Positions 8,850 through 16,725 of a DNA stretch of 61,516 nt are shown here, piece after piece. Position 1 is the stretch's first letter. Each line of letters starts with the position of its first letter. The translations under genes and the position numbers were made by a program. The stretch is from Thermoanaerobacterium saccharolyticum (GTDB taxonomy: Bacteria > Bacillota > Thermoanaerobacteria > Thermoanaerobacterales > Thermoanaerobacteraceae). The notes under the pieces are model-generated. The model was not told the origin of the DNA and did no database searches. It saw only the letters and a list, made by a program, of their open reading frames with translations. Location: the NCBI RefSeq assembly GCF_000747665.1, contig NZ_BBKT01000037.1, forward strand, positions 1-61,516, given 5' to 3'.

Positions 8850-8943
8850 ATGAGTAAAAAAAAGGAACCTAAAATATACTACATTAGAATTCCTGATTTT
8901 ATAAAAAAAAATTTTGTCGTCATTTGCTAAGAGCAAAAAATAA
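8850..8943 (+). CDS. spoVM: Stage V sporulation protein SpoVM candidate, with apparent frameshift
   Basis: SpoVM is a very short amphipathic peptide that marks the convex forespore membrane and recruits the SpoIVA coat base. As printed, the frame gives 26 residues ending NFVVIC. Removing one A from the nine-A run at 8903-8911 gives a 30-aa peptide: KIYYIRIPDFIKKILSSF preceded by SKKKEP and followed by AKSKK. This aligns with Bacillus SpoVM (KFYTIKLPKFLGGIVRAM), including the key proline. Position also fits: between thiN and rpmB, where spoVM lies in Bacillus. An in-frame ATG at 8844 gives two more residues; AAAGGGGG precedes it. The six extra N-terminal residues are unusual. The frameshift is probably a sequence error, as in ten other genes here. 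Confidence 0.65.
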
Positions 8944-8947
8944 AAAG

Positions 8948-8963
8948 CGTGCATATATGCACG
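8948..8963. terminator. Bidirectional hairpin between spoVM and rpmB
   Basis: CGTGCATATATGCACG is a perfect 16-base palindrome between the convergent spoVM candidate and rpmB. On the minus strand it is followed by TTTTTATTTTTT, an ideal tail for rpmB termination. The plus-strand tail (TCTTTCTTTAT) is weaker. Confidence 0.8.
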
Positions 8964-8970
8964 TCTTTCT

Positions 8971-9162
8971 TTATATGGCTCTCTTAACTCTTCCTGATCT
9001 TAAGCATTTTGTACAAACATTCAATCTTACAGGTGTACCGTCCACTATGGCTTTAACACGCTTTAAGTTTGGCTGCCATTTTTTGATTGATTTTCTGTGG
9101 GAATGGCTGTATTGATATCCCGCCATTGGAGTTTTTCCGCATACTTCACATTTTCTCATCAT
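8971..9162 (-). CDS. rpmB: 50S ribosomal protein L28
   Basis: L28 is a component of the large ribosomal subunit. The 63-aa protein shows CEVCGK near the start and CTKC near the end, the four cysteines of the zinc-binding form, plus the L28 signatures QYSHSHRKSIKKW and NLKRV. Two adjacent ATG codons (9162 and 9159) both fit the AGGAGG at 9169-9174; the shorter form MRKCEVCGK is the usual N-terminus. It is transcribed alone on the minus strand, opposite to its neighbours, from a clear promoter at 9190-9218. Confidence 0.95.
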   Translation of the reverse strand: MMRKCEVCGKTPMAGYQYSHSHRKSIKKWQPNLKRVKAIVDGTPVRLNVCTKCLRSGRVKRAI

Positions 9163-9189
9163 GTGCACCTCCTCTTTGTCAACACTAAC

Positions 9190-9218
9190 ATTTTAGCAAA
9201 AAAATTAATAAACTTCAA
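9190..9218 (-). promoter_or_regulatory. Sigma-A promoter of rpmB
   Basis: On the minus strand, TTGAAG (9213-9218) is separated by exactly 17 bases from TAAAAT (9190-9195), with TG one base upstream of the -10 box (extended -10). It is correctly placed for rpmB. Confidence 0.75.
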
Positions 9219-9345
9219 GAAAAATAACTACGCACTTTTTCATAGTATCCACACAACAATGATATTTTAACATTATATTTTAAAGCTGTAAATACTTTTT
9301 AGTTAAAATTTGAATTAGCTTAAAATATAACAATTTTTTTCTTTA

Positions 9346-9374
9346 TTGATGATTTAAACTGGATAAGGTAAAAT
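9346..9374 (+). promoter_or_regulatory. Probable sigma-A promoter of the asp23-fakA-recG operon
   Basis: TTGATG (9346-9351) and TAAAAT (9369-9374) are 17 bases apart, about 25 bases before the asp23-like start. A second TATAAT at 9374-9379 overlaps. The divergent stretch 9180-9399 holds only this and the rpmB promoter. Confidence 0.6.
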
Positions 9375-9399
9375 ATAATTATAATAGGAGGTTGTAAAA

Positions 9400-9750
9400 A
9401 TGGAGCAAACAAAAAATAATTTAGGGAAAATAGATATTTCTGCAGACGTAATTGCATCTATGGCTAGTTATGCCACATCTGAATGCTATGGCATAGTAGG
9501 TTTAGGAAAACGTGGACCCGACGGGCTTATAGAGCTTTTTAAAAATGAGCAGTCAGGTAAAGGAATAAAGATTGCATATGATGAAGATGGGGTTGTTATA
9601 GATTTGTACATTGTTGTTGAATATGGAGTTAACATTAAAACAGTTGCTGCAAATATCATTGAAAAAGTCAAGTACACTATAGAGACATATACAGGTGTCA
9701 ATGTTAAAAATATTGTTGTAAATGTACAAAGCATAAAAGTTGATTTTTGA
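9400..9750 (+). CDS. Asp23/Gls24 family envelope stress response protein (YloU)
   Basis: This 116-aa protein has the Asp23/Gls24 fold signature: an N-terminal GKIDISADVIASMA block, a central acidic region, and a C-terminal ANIIEKVKYTIETYTGVNV helix-strand. The family is linked to envelope stress and lipid metabolism in Firmicutes. It starts with ATG behind TAGGAGG and ends 13 bases before the fakA-like gene, an arrangement (yloU-yloV) conserved from Bacillus to Clostridia. Confidence 0.92.
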   Translation: MEQTKNNLGKIDISADVIASMASYATSECYGIVGLGKRGPDGLIELFKNEQSGKGIKIAYDEDGVVIDLYIVVEYGVNIKTVAANIIEKVKYTIETYTGVNVKNIVVNVQSIKVDF

Positions 9751-9763
9751 GGAGGAAAAACGG

Positions 9764-11347
9764 TTGGATCGTATAGATGTTAATACTTTAAAGCGCATGT
9801 TTAGAGCTGGATCTCAATATTTGACAAATAAATCAGGTGAAGTAAATAGATTAAATGTATTTCCTGTTCCAGATGGTGATACAGGTTCTAACATGGCCCA
9901 TACATTAGATTTTGCTGTTAAGGAAATGGAAAAAGCCTCTGATGATATGAATGAGGTTCTAAATAACCTTTCCAGAGGTGCTCTCTTAGGTGCCAAAGGA
10001 AATTCAGGTGTGATTTTATCTCAAATAATTAGAGGATTTGCTAAAAGTCTTTTGAACCATGATGAAATCACGACGAAAGATTTTGCTGAAGCTTTAAATG
10101 CTGGTTCAGCGATTGCATATAAGGCAGTTATGAAACCTACGGAAGGTACTATTCTGACTGTAATAAGAGATTGTGCCAATGAGGCTTTGAAACTAACTTC
10201 TGTTAATGATTTCGAGATTTTTATGGAAAATATTGTAAAAGCTGCCTCGGAATCAGTTAAAAGAACGCCTGACCTATTGCCAGTGTTAAAGCAAGCTAAT
10301 GTAGTTGATTCTGGTGGACAAGGCTTTTTATTTATCCTAATAGGAATGTTACAAGCTATAAAAGGTCATGAGATAGTTGTCCAGCATGTTGTTGAAGACA
10401 TCCATAAAAAAGAAAGTAATATTGCAGATATAAAGTTTACTTATTGTACGGAAATGCTTATTGATGCAAAATCTAAGAATTCTTCTAAGCTTAAAGCTGA
10501 AATTGAATCTTTTGGTGATAGTATAATCATAGTTGGAAATGAAGATTTAATAAAAGTTCATATACATACTAATTCTCCTGGACTGGTGTTGCAGAAAGGC
10601 TTAGAGTATGGGGAGTTAGTAAAAGTCAAGATTGAAAATATGAAACTACAGCATGAAAATGTAATTTTTGAATCGAACAAAGACAGAAATACTTATGTCA
10701 AAAAATATGGCTTTCTGGCTGTTTCTCCTGGTGAAGGGATAAGCAGCTTGTTTAAAGATTTAGGTTGTGATATCGTAATAGACGGTGGACAAACTATGAA
10801 TCCCAGCGCTTTAGATATCTTAAATGGTTTAAAAGAAATAAATGCAGAAGATATAATTGTCTTTCCGAATAACAAAAATATAGTTATGACATGTGAACAA
10901 GCTAAAAGTTTATCAGACAAAAATGTGTACGTCATCAATACTTACAGTTTCAATCAAGCTATAAGTGCCATGATAAACTTTGATGTCAATACAAACGTAG
11001 ATGATGCAATCAAAAATATAAATGATACTATCCAAAAGGTTACAACGGTAGAAATAACTTATTCTATAAGAGATACTGTATTAAATGGAACAGAAATCAA
11101 GACTGGAGAAATTTTAGGACTTGTAAATGGACAATTTGTAGATAAAGGTACTGACTACAATGAAGTAGCAAGACAAATAGTGATAAATGCTATTTCTGAT
11201 GACACTTCAATAATAACCATTTATTATGGGAAAGAAGTTGAAGAAGAAAATGCGAAAAAATTGTTAAATACAATAGTATTTGATGGTGATGTGGAACTCC
11301 AATATGGCGGACAGCCTCTATACTATTACGTGATTTCGATTGAATAG
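9764..11347 (+). CDS. DAK1/DegV domain kinase, FakA-like (YloV)
   Basis: FakA is the ATP-dependent kinase of the fatty acid kinase system: it phosphorylates fatty acids held by a DegV-type partner (FakB). The 527-aa protein has an N-terminal DhaL/DAK2-type nucleotide-binding domain with FPVPDGDTGSNM and the GAKGNSGVILSQ block, and a C-terminal DegV-like region. The start chosen is TTG at 9764, behind GAGGAGG (9749-9755) with an 8-base gap; an upstream ATG at 9740 overlaps the previous gene and has no ribosome binding site. A DegV-family gene lies downstream of recG, so both halves of a possible Fak system are in one cluster. Confidence 0.88.
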   Translation: MDRIDVNTLKRMFRAGSQYLTNKSGEVNRLNVFPVPDGDTGSNMAHTLDFAVKEMEKASDDMNEVLNNLSRGALLGAKGNSGVILSQIIRGFAKSLLNHDEITTKDFAEALNAGSAIAYKAVMKPTEGTILTVIRDCANEALKLTSVNDFEIFMENIVKAASESVKRTPDLLPVLKQANVVDSGGQGFLFILIGMLQAIKGHEIVVQHVVEDIHKKESNIADIKFTYCTEMLIDAKSKNSSKLKAEIESFGDSIIIVGNEDLIKVHIHTNSPGLVLQKGLEYGELVKVKIENMKLQHENVIFESNKDRNTYVKKYGFLAVSPGEGISSLFKDLGCDIVIDGGQTMNPSALDILNGLKEINAEDIIVFPNNKNIVMTCEQAKSLSDKNVYVINTYSFNQAISAMINFDVNTNVDDAIKNINDTIQKVTTVEITYSIRDTVLNGTEIKTGEILGLVNGQFVDKGTDYNEVARQIVINAISDDTSIITIYYGKEVEEENAKKLLNTIVFDGDVELQYGGQPLYYYVISIE

Positions 11348-11355
11348 GTGATTTT

Positions 11356-13405
11356 ATGGATCTTTCGAAACCAATACAATATGTAAAAGGTGTTGGTCCA
11401 AAGAGAGCATTACTGCTTAAAAAAAATTGGTATTGAAACCATAAAGGATGCATTGGAGTATTATCCCAGAGAATATGAAGACAGAGAGAAAATAATTCCT
11501 ATAGATATGTTGAAGATTGGTGAAAAGCAAACTTTTAGAGCGTACATCGCAGGGAAGGCGAGAGAACATAGGATCAAGGGGCTAATAATCACGAAAATAC
11601 CTGTTAAAGATGGAAGTGGAGCTTTAGAACTTGTTTGGTATAATCAGCCTTATGTTAAAAACAATTTCAAATTGGGTGAAGAGTATATAATAAATGGCAA
11701 GGTTTCCTATAAATATGGACAAGTGTACGTGGAAAACCCAACTATGGATAAAAGTGATGTTTTAAATCTAAATGCAGGAAGAATTGTGCCGATATATAAG
11801 TTGACAGATGGATTAAGCCAAAAGATTTTAAGAAATATAATTTATAGTCTTTTAAAAGAGCATATAAACGAAATAGACGAAATTTTTGACAAGGATTTTT
11901 TAGCAGAATATAATTTATTGGGAATAAGAAAAGCCATAAAAAACATCCATTTTCCTGAGTCGTCAGAAATGTTAGAGAGAGCTAAATACAGACTTATATT
12001 TCAAGAATTTTTTATTTTGCAATTGGGGTTAAATTTGATTAAGCATAAGTATAATGATGACAAGTCAGGCATAAAGTTTAAACAAGTAGATTTAAAAGGA
12101 TTCTTAGACAATTTAAAATTTAAGTTTACTAAAGCACAAGATAGAGCTTTAAACGAAATCTTAAATGATATGTATTCAGGGAAAGTGATGAATAGACTTT
12201 TACAAGGCGATGTCGGTTCTGGAAAGACAGTTATAGCGGCAGCAGCAATGTATGTGGCAGTAAAGAATGGATATCAGGCGTCTATATTGGCGCCAACAGA
12301 AATACTTGCAAAACAACACTATTTATCATTAAAGGAGTTGTATGATAAGTTAGATATTAAGACAGAATTGTTGACAGGAAGCATCAGCAATAAAAGAAAA
12401 AATTTAATAATAGAAAAGGTCAAAAATGGTGAGATCGATGTATTAGTTGGTACACATTCTTTAATTGAAGATAATGTTCAGTTTGAAAATTTAGGGTTGG
12501 CAATAACAGATGAACAGCATAGATTTGGGGTTCGGCAAAGGGCTGTGTTTAAAGATAAGGGTAATCAAACCAATGTTCTTGTAATGACAGCAACGCCTAT
12601 TCCAAGAACTTTGGCACTAATGCTGTATGGAGATTTAGATATGTCTATAATAGACGAATTGCCCCCAGGAAGAAAGAAAGTTGAGACGTATGCCATAAGT
12701 GGAGCTTTAAGAGAGAGGGCGTATAAATTCATCGTAAATGAAATAAAAAAAGGACACCAAGCATATATAGTCTGCCCACTTATAGAGGATTCGCAAACTA
12801 TATATGCAAAATCGGCAGAGGTGGTATATGAAGAAATTTATAAGGGAGTTTTTAAAGATTTTAGAGTCGGCTTGGTCCATGGTGGAATGAATTCAAACGA
12901 TAAGGATAAAGTGATGGGTGAATTTGTTGATGGGAAAATAGATATATTAGTCTCTACGACAGTTATTGAAGTTGGTGTAAATGTTCCAAACGCAACAGTA
13001 ATTGTCATTGAAAATGCAGAGAGATTTGGATTGGCTCAATTGCACCAATTAAGAGGACGTGTTGGTAGATCGTCACATCAATCTTATTGTATTTTGATAG
13101 CTTACTCATATTCTGATGTTGTCAAAAGAAGATTGAAGGTAATGACCGAAACAAATGATGGTTTTAAAATTGCAGAAAAAGATTTGGAGATAAGGGGACC
13201 AGGAGAATTTTTTGGAGTAAAGCAACATGGATTGCCTGAACTTAAATTGGCTAATTTATTTGATGATATAGAAATATTAAAACTGGCGCAAAAGGCTGTA
13301 GAAAGATTTATAAGTGATGATGGTAATTTTGAAAGACACAGTAAAATGAAAGCAGAATTGATAGAGCGATTTAAGGATAAATTAGAGGGAATTATATTAA
13401 ACTAA
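11356..13405 (+). CDS. recG: ATP-dependent DNA helicase RecG, with apparent frameshift
   Basis: RecG remodels stalled replication forks and Holliday junctions. Reading from the ATG at 11356 gives [17 protein letters not shown] before the frame breaks at the eight-A run 11419-11426. Removing one A restores a normal 682-aa protein. The rest shows the wedge (OB) domain, Walker A GDVGSGKT, the helicase box [20 protein letters not shown], and the C-terminal [10 protein letters not shown] motif. It lies 8 bases after the fakA-like gene. All catalytic motifs are intact, so the break is more likely a sequence error than decay. Confidence 0.93.
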
Positions 13406-13424
13406 CTGCTGGGAGGAAAAGATA

Positions 13425-14268
13425 ATGGGAAAGATAGCCATAGTGACAGATAGTGTATCTGATATTCCAGATGATATTATAAAACTATACGATATATATG
13501 TTGTACCGCTGACAGTTGATATTGATGGTATATATTATAAAGATGGGATAGATATAAAAAAAAGACGAATTCTACGATTTGATAAATTCTGGGAAGATGC
13601 CAAATACTTCACAAGTATCACCTATTGAATTTATGGATGTTTTTAGTGATTTGTTGAAAAGTTATGATGAAATAATCTGTGTTTTAATGTCATCAAAATT
13701 AAGTGGTACATATCAGTCAGCATTATTGGCTAAAGATAATTTAAAAAATCAAAACATAACCGTGATTGATTCTAAAAATTTTTCTTTAGGTGAGGGATTT
13801 ATTGTCATTGAAGCTGCAAAAATGGCATGCAATGGCAATACCAGTGATGAGATAATTGCAAAAGTAACAGATATGATACCTAAGATTAGTTATACAATGA
13901 TTTTTGATTCGTTAGATTATCTTTACAAAGGAGGGCGATTAAAAAAGACACAGGCGATCTTAGGAAGTATTTTGAATATTAAGCCAATATTGGTCAATAA
14001 TGATGGTGAATTAGAAATAAAGGACAAGGTCAGAGGTCGAAAAAATGCCATAAAATGGATAATAAATTACATGAAAGAGACGAAAATTGATTTTTCAAAA
14101 AAAGAGATTGGGCTTTTGCATACTGATAGGGAAGAGTTTATGTTGGAAATTGAAAATGCAATTCGCAACGAATTTGGTGCAACTAATTTCATTAAAAACA
14201 GGGCCGGTTGCACAGTTGGGGTTCATGCTGGACCGTCTGCTGTTGGAATATTTTTTGAATTTAATTAA
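13425..14268 (+). CDS. DegV family fatty-acid-binding protein, with apparent frameshift
   Basis: DegV proteins bind a fatty acid in a buried pocket and can act as FakB partners of FakA. The N-terminal GKIAIVTDSVSDIP block and the later SSKLSGTYQSA and DSLDYLYKGGRLKK blocks are typical. The frame breaks at the eight-A run 13556-13563; removing one A gives a continuous 280-aa protein, the normal length. ATG at 13425 follows GGGAGGAAAAG. It is the last gene of the asp23-fakA-recG run. Confidence 0.9.
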
Positions 14269-14323
14269 TTTTTATTTTAAATAAGTTTTTAACTCCATTT
14301 TTGTCACCTTGAAACAAAATTGC

Positions 14324-14353
14324 TAAATAAATTATAGTTTATTGATGTTACTA
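14324..14353 (+). promoter_or_regulatory. Weak candidate sigma-G promoter for SASP gene 1
   Basis: TAAATA (14324-14329) lies 17 bases before GTTACTA (14347-14353), loosely like the sigma-G boxes TGNATA and CATNNTA. The match is imperfect; it is offered because SASP genes are normally read by sigma-G. Confidence 0.25.
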
Positions 14354-14356
14354 TTG

Positions 14357-14611
14357 GGCAAATTAATATTGAAATCATTAAATGGAGGTGATAAAAATGG
14401 CAGCAGGTTCAGAGACAAAAAATCCTCTTGTAGTAAGAGAAGCTAAGCAAGCTATGAGCAAATGGAAATATGAAATAGCAAGCGAACTTGGAATAAATCC
14501 TCCAGCCGATGGTTATTGGGGCACACTTACATCCCGTGATTGCGGCGCTGTAGGTGGCCATATGGTAAGAAAAATGATCCAAATGGCTGAAAGCCAAATC
14601 GCTAATAAAGG
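14357..14611 (+). repeat. Direct repeat, copy 1 (SASP gene with leader)
   Basis: About 255 bases from GGCAAATTAATATTG to the codons for IANK recur 367 bases downstream with only about three changes before the 3' end. The copy includes about 40 bases of leader with the ribosome binding site, and ends just before the terminators, which differ. Confidence 0.9.
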
Positions 14612-14624
14612 CACACTTAGATAA
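14397..14624 (+). CDS. Alpha/beta-type small acid-soluble spore protein, copy 1
   Basis: Alpha/beta SASPs coat spore DNA, shift it towards an A-like form and protect it from UV and heat; germination protease (Gpr) cleaves them on outgrowth. This 75-aa protein has the two family helices: KNPLVVREAKQAMSKWKYEIASELG and GGHMVRKMIQMAESQIA, joined by the GYWGTLTSRDCG turn. The Gpr site region (KYEIASELG) is present. ATG at 14397 follows GGAGGTG. It is flanked by its own terminator and is nearly identical to the next gene. Confidence 0.96.
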   Translation: MAAGSETKNPLVVREAKQAMSKWKYEIASELGINPPADGYWGTLTSRDCGAVGGHMVRKMIQMAESQIANKGTLR

Positions 14625-14626
14625 CA

Positions 14627-14652
14627 AAAGATACCCGAAAGGGTATCTTTTT
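14627..14652 (+). terminator. Terminator of SASP gene 1
   Basis: AAAGATACCC (14627-14636), a GAAA tetraloop and GGGTATCTTT (14641-14650) followed by TT form a perfect 10-bp stem with a T-tract. It separates the two SASP genes into single-gene transcripts. Confidence 0.92.
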
Positions 14653-14702
14653 AAATAGGTTTTTGGAAATATATCTCAATAATATATAAGAAAATATTAA
14701 CA

Positions 14703-14732
14703 TGAATATATAAATTAATATGTGGCAAATTA
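14703..14732 (+). promoter_or_regulatory. Candidate sigma-G promoter for SASP gene 2
   Basis: TGAATA (14703-14708) lies 17 bases before CAAATTA (14726-14732), close to the forespore sigma-G boxes (TGNATA and CATNNTA). The -10-like element is inside the duplicated block while the -35-like element is outside it. Confidence 0.4.
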
Positions 14733-14978
14733 ATATTGAAATCATTAAATGGAGGTGATAAAAATGGCAGCAGGTTCAGAGACAAAAAATCCTCTTGTAG
14801 TAAGAGAAGCTAAGCAAGCTATGAGCAAATGGAAATATGAAATAGCAAGCGAACTTGGAATAAATCCTCCAGCCGATGGTTATTGGGGCACACTTACATC
14901 CCGTGATTGCGGTGCTGTAGGTGGTCACATGGTAAGAAAAATGATCCAAATGGCTGAAAGCCAAATCGCTAATAACGG
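14724..14978 (+). repeat. Direct repeat, copy 2 (SASP gene with leader)
   Basis: Second copy of the block described at 14357-14611. Differences seen are third-position C/T changes in the GCGC/GCGT and GGCCAT/GGTCAC codons, and divergence after the ANK/ANN codon at the end. Confidence 0.9.
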
Positions 14979-14991
14979 AACAATAAAGTAA
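14764..14991 (+). CDS. Alpha/beta-type small acid-soluble spore protein, copy 2
   Basis: This 75-aa SASP differs from copy 1 only in its last residues (NNGTIK here, NKGTLR in copy 1). Function is as for copy 1: binding and protection of spore DNA. The ATG at 14764 follows the same duplicated ribosome binding site. Near identity of coding and leader DNA, including silent sites, points to a very recent duplication or ongoing gene conversion. A duplicate raises SASP dosage in the forespore. Confidence 0.96.
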   Translation: MAAGSETKNPLVVREAKQAMSKWKYEIASELGINPPADGYWGTLTSRDCGAVGGHMVRKMIQMAESQIANNGTIK

Positions 14992-14998
14992 TTAAATT

Positions 14999-15030
14999 AA
15001 AAGGGTAGCCAATTGAGGTTACCCTTTTTA
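14999..15030 (+). terminator. Terminator of SASP gene 2
   Basis: AAAAGGGTAGCC (14999-15010) pairs with GGTTACCCTTTT (15017-15028) with one G-U pair and is followed by more T residues. It differs in sequence from the terminator of copy 1. Confidence 0.9.
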
Positions 15031-15038
15031 ATTAATTT

Positions 15039-15064
15039 AATCCAGGTAGTAATCTACCTGGATT
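15039..15064 (+). promoter_or_regulatory. Perfect 11-bp stem-loop before a small open frame
   Basis: AATCCAGGTAG (15039-15049) and CTACCTGGATT (15054-15064) form a perfect stem with a TAAT loop. No T-tract follows; instead GGGAGAGGAG, a ribosome binding site, begins at the next base. It therefore looks like a leader structure rather than a terminator. Confidence 0.5.
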
Positions 15065-15077
15065 GGGAGAGGAGAAA

Positions 15078-15188
15078 TTGAAGGAAGAATTTTGGGGAAA
15101 TTGGTTTCCCAAGTATATTATTTGCCATGTTTTAAAAGTTTTATACATAATTTTGTATCTGATCATAAAATATGCTAAAATATTTTAG
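15078..15188 (+). CDS. Candidate 36-aa membrane peptide, unrecognised
   Basis: A TTG at 15078 behind GAGAGGAGAAA opens a 36-codon frame that ends at 15188, 17 bases before rsmD. The peptide starts KEEFWGNWFPKYIICH and continues with a hydrophobic stretch of about 17 residues (VLKVLYIILYLIIKYA), so it would be a single-pass membrane peptide. I do not recognise it. Support is the strong ribosome binding site, the stem-loop just before it and the sensible amphipathic-to-hydrophobic layout. Against it are the TTG start and short length. It may be a leader peptide of rsmD-coaD or a sporulation micropeptide. Confidence 0.4.
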   Translation: MKEEFWGNWFPKYIICHVLKVLYIILYLIIKYAKIF

Positions 15189-15204
15189 TATTGGAGGTGT
15201 GATT

Positions 15205-15789
15205 TTGAGGGTTATATCTGGTATAGCTAAAGGCAGAAAATTAAAATGTCCACATGGGAAGGCAATTAGACCTACGTCTGACATGGTTAAAGAATCGCTT
15301 TTCAATATAATAGGCATTGACATTCGCGACGCGGTATTTCTAGATTTATTTTCTGGCACAGGTAGTGTAGGTATTGAAGCATTAAGTAGAGGAGCTAATA
15401 TTTGCTACTTTGTAGAAAAAGTATATAATAATATTAAATACATATATGATAATGTAAAATTGCTTGGTTCTATTGACAATGCAGTCATTTTGCATATGGA
15501 CGCGTTGCATGCTTTGGAGTATTTTAGTAAGAACAATATTAAATTTGATATTATATACATTGATCCGCCATATTACAATAATTTATATGTAGAACCGCTA
15601 AATAAAATAAGTGAATATGAGCTATTGAATACTGATGGTTACGCAATTGTTGAACATCATAAAAATGACTTTTTGGAAGATAAATACGGCAGATTGCAAA
15701 AATTTAGGATGAAAAAATACGGAGAAACGATATTAACATTTTTTAAGGAGGCAACAGATGAATATAGCAGTATATCCAGGCAGTTTTGA
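15205..15789 (+). CDS. rsmD: 16S rRNA (guanine-966 N2)-methyltransferase RsmD
   Basis: RsmD methylates N2 of G966 in 16S rRNA using S-adenosylmethionine. The 194-aa protein has the typical start [15 protein letters not shown]-binding motif [18 protein letters not shown] and the catalytic DPPY motif ([10 protein letters not shown]). The TTG at 15205 is preferred over an upstream ATG because GGAGGTG lies at 15193-15199 with a 5-base gap. The 3' end overlaps coaD by 32 bases in another frame, a conserved rsmD-coaD pair. Confidence 0.93.
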   Translation: MRVISGIAKGRKLKCPHGKAIRPTSDMVKESLFNIIGIDIRDAVFLDLFSGTGSVGIEALSRGANICYFVEKVYNNIKYIYDNVKLLGSIDNAVILHMDALHALEYFSKNNIKFDIIYIDPPYYNNLYVEPLNKISEYELLNTDGYAIVEHHKNDFLEDKYGRLQKFRMKKYGETILTFFKEATDEYSSISRQF

Positions 15790-16237
15790 CCCTGTTACAA
15801 ATGGACATTTAGATGTAATTAAAAGAGCAGCAAAAGTTTTCGATAAATTAATTGTGGCAGTCCTTGTCAATCCGTCTAAAGCACCTATGTTTTCATTGGA
15901 AGAACGGGTGGAAATGCTGAAAGATGCAACTGCAGAAATTGAAAATGTTGAAATTGATAGTTTTTCTGGATTGCTTATAGAATATTTGGAAAAGGTCAAT
16001 TCAAAAATTATTGTAAAAGGGCTGCGAATGGTTTCGGATTTTGAATATGAATTTCAGATGGCTTTAATAAACAAAAAGCTAAATCCTGAAGTTGAAACCA
16101 TATTTTTTATGACAAGCAACAAATATGGATATTTAAGTTCCAGCATAGTTAAGGAAGTAGCAAGGTTTGGGGGGTGCTTATCGGATCTTGTTCCAGATTC
16201 AGTGATTGAAAAGATATTACAAAAACTTAAGGATTAA
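15758..16237 (+). CDS. coaD: Phosphopantetheine adenylyltransferase
   Basis: CoaD transfers AMP from ATP to 4'-phosphopantetheine, the fourth step of coenzyme A synthesis. The 159-aa protein has the nucleotidyltransferase TNGH motif in [26 protein letters not shown] for substrate binding and the C-terminal [11 protein letters not shown] (ISSTxVR-like) motif. ATG at 15758 follows AAGGAGG inside the end of rsmD. It feeds CoA and acyl carrier protein supply, fitting the fatty-acid operon downstream. Confidence 0.95.
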   Translation: MNIAVYPGSFDPVTNGHLDVIKRAAKVFDKLIVAVLVNPSKAPMFSLEERVEMLKDATAEIENVEIDSFSGLLIEYLEKVNSKIIVKGLRMVSDFEYEFQMALINKKLNPEVETIFFMTSNKYGYLSSSIVKEVARFGGCLSDLVPDSVIEKILQKLKD

Positions 16238-16249
16238 GGGGGCATTTCG

Positions 16250-16715
16250 TTGGAAGCGGCTGATAATTTAGAAGTATTAGAACTGATAGATTCATTGGAA
16301 GATTGTATTGAAAAAAGCTCTACTATACCACTATCGCAAAAAACGCTGATAAATAAGGATGAAATTTTAGAAATTATAAAACAAATCAGGATTAAGCTGC
16401 CTGATGAGTTAAAAAAAAGCAGAGTGGATAAAACAAGAAAGGCAAAAGATATTGATAGAAGCTCAACAAGATGCTGAAACAATTTTAAAGGAAGCCGAGC
16501 AAAGAATTAATCAAATGGTAAATGAAAATGAAATTGTTAAAAAAGCCGAAAAAAAAGCAGCAGAAATAATAGCTCAAGCACAGACTAATGCAAAAGAAAT
16601 AAGACTTGGAAGTAAAGATTATGCTGATGAATTGTTAGCTAAATTGGAGAAAAATGTTTCAGAATTATTAAATACGATAAAAAATAATAGGAATGAATTA
16701 AGAGGCATTAAGTAG
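16250..16715 (+). CDS. Coiled-coil protein of the coaD-ylbJ region, with apparent frameshift
   Basis: The frame from TTG at 16250 (behind AAGGGGGC) breaks at the eight-A run 16411-16418. Removing one A gives a continuous 154-aa protein. The first half is acidic with predicted helices (DNLEVLELIDSLEDC). The second half is a long alanine- and glutamate-rich coiled coil (EAQQDAETILKEAEQRI) resembling the stalk subunits of ATP synthases. Genes of this kind, often labelled ATPase, follow coaD in many Clostridia. I do not know the function; a scaffold or membrane-tethered stalk role is a guess. It ends in a terminator shared with ylbJ. Confidence 0.75.
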
Positions 16716-16725
16716 TCATGCCTCT
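16701..16725. terminator. Bidirectional hairpin between the coiled-coil gene and ylbJ
   Basis: AGAGGCAT (16701-16708) and ATGCCTCT (16718-16725) form an 8-bp stem whose loop holds both stop codons (TAG on plus, TCA/TGA on minus). T-rich sequence follows on the plus strand. Confidence 0.75.

Noticed and set aside
8924..9115. Plus-strand open frame opposite rpmB
   Set aside because: It is the antisense shadow of ribosomal protein L28, which has its own promoter, ribosome binding site and terminator.
14087..14284. Open frame of 65 codons within degV in another frame
   Set aside because: The degV frame carries the conserved family blocks; this one has no ribosome binding site and no recognisable sequence.
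14409..14964. Minus-strand frames opposite both SASP genes
   Set aside because: They exist because of low stop density opposite conserved SASP codons and are duplicated only because the SASP genes are.
14357..14978. CRISPR or other repeat array
   Set aside because: There are only two copies, they are long, and each is a complete spore protein gene.
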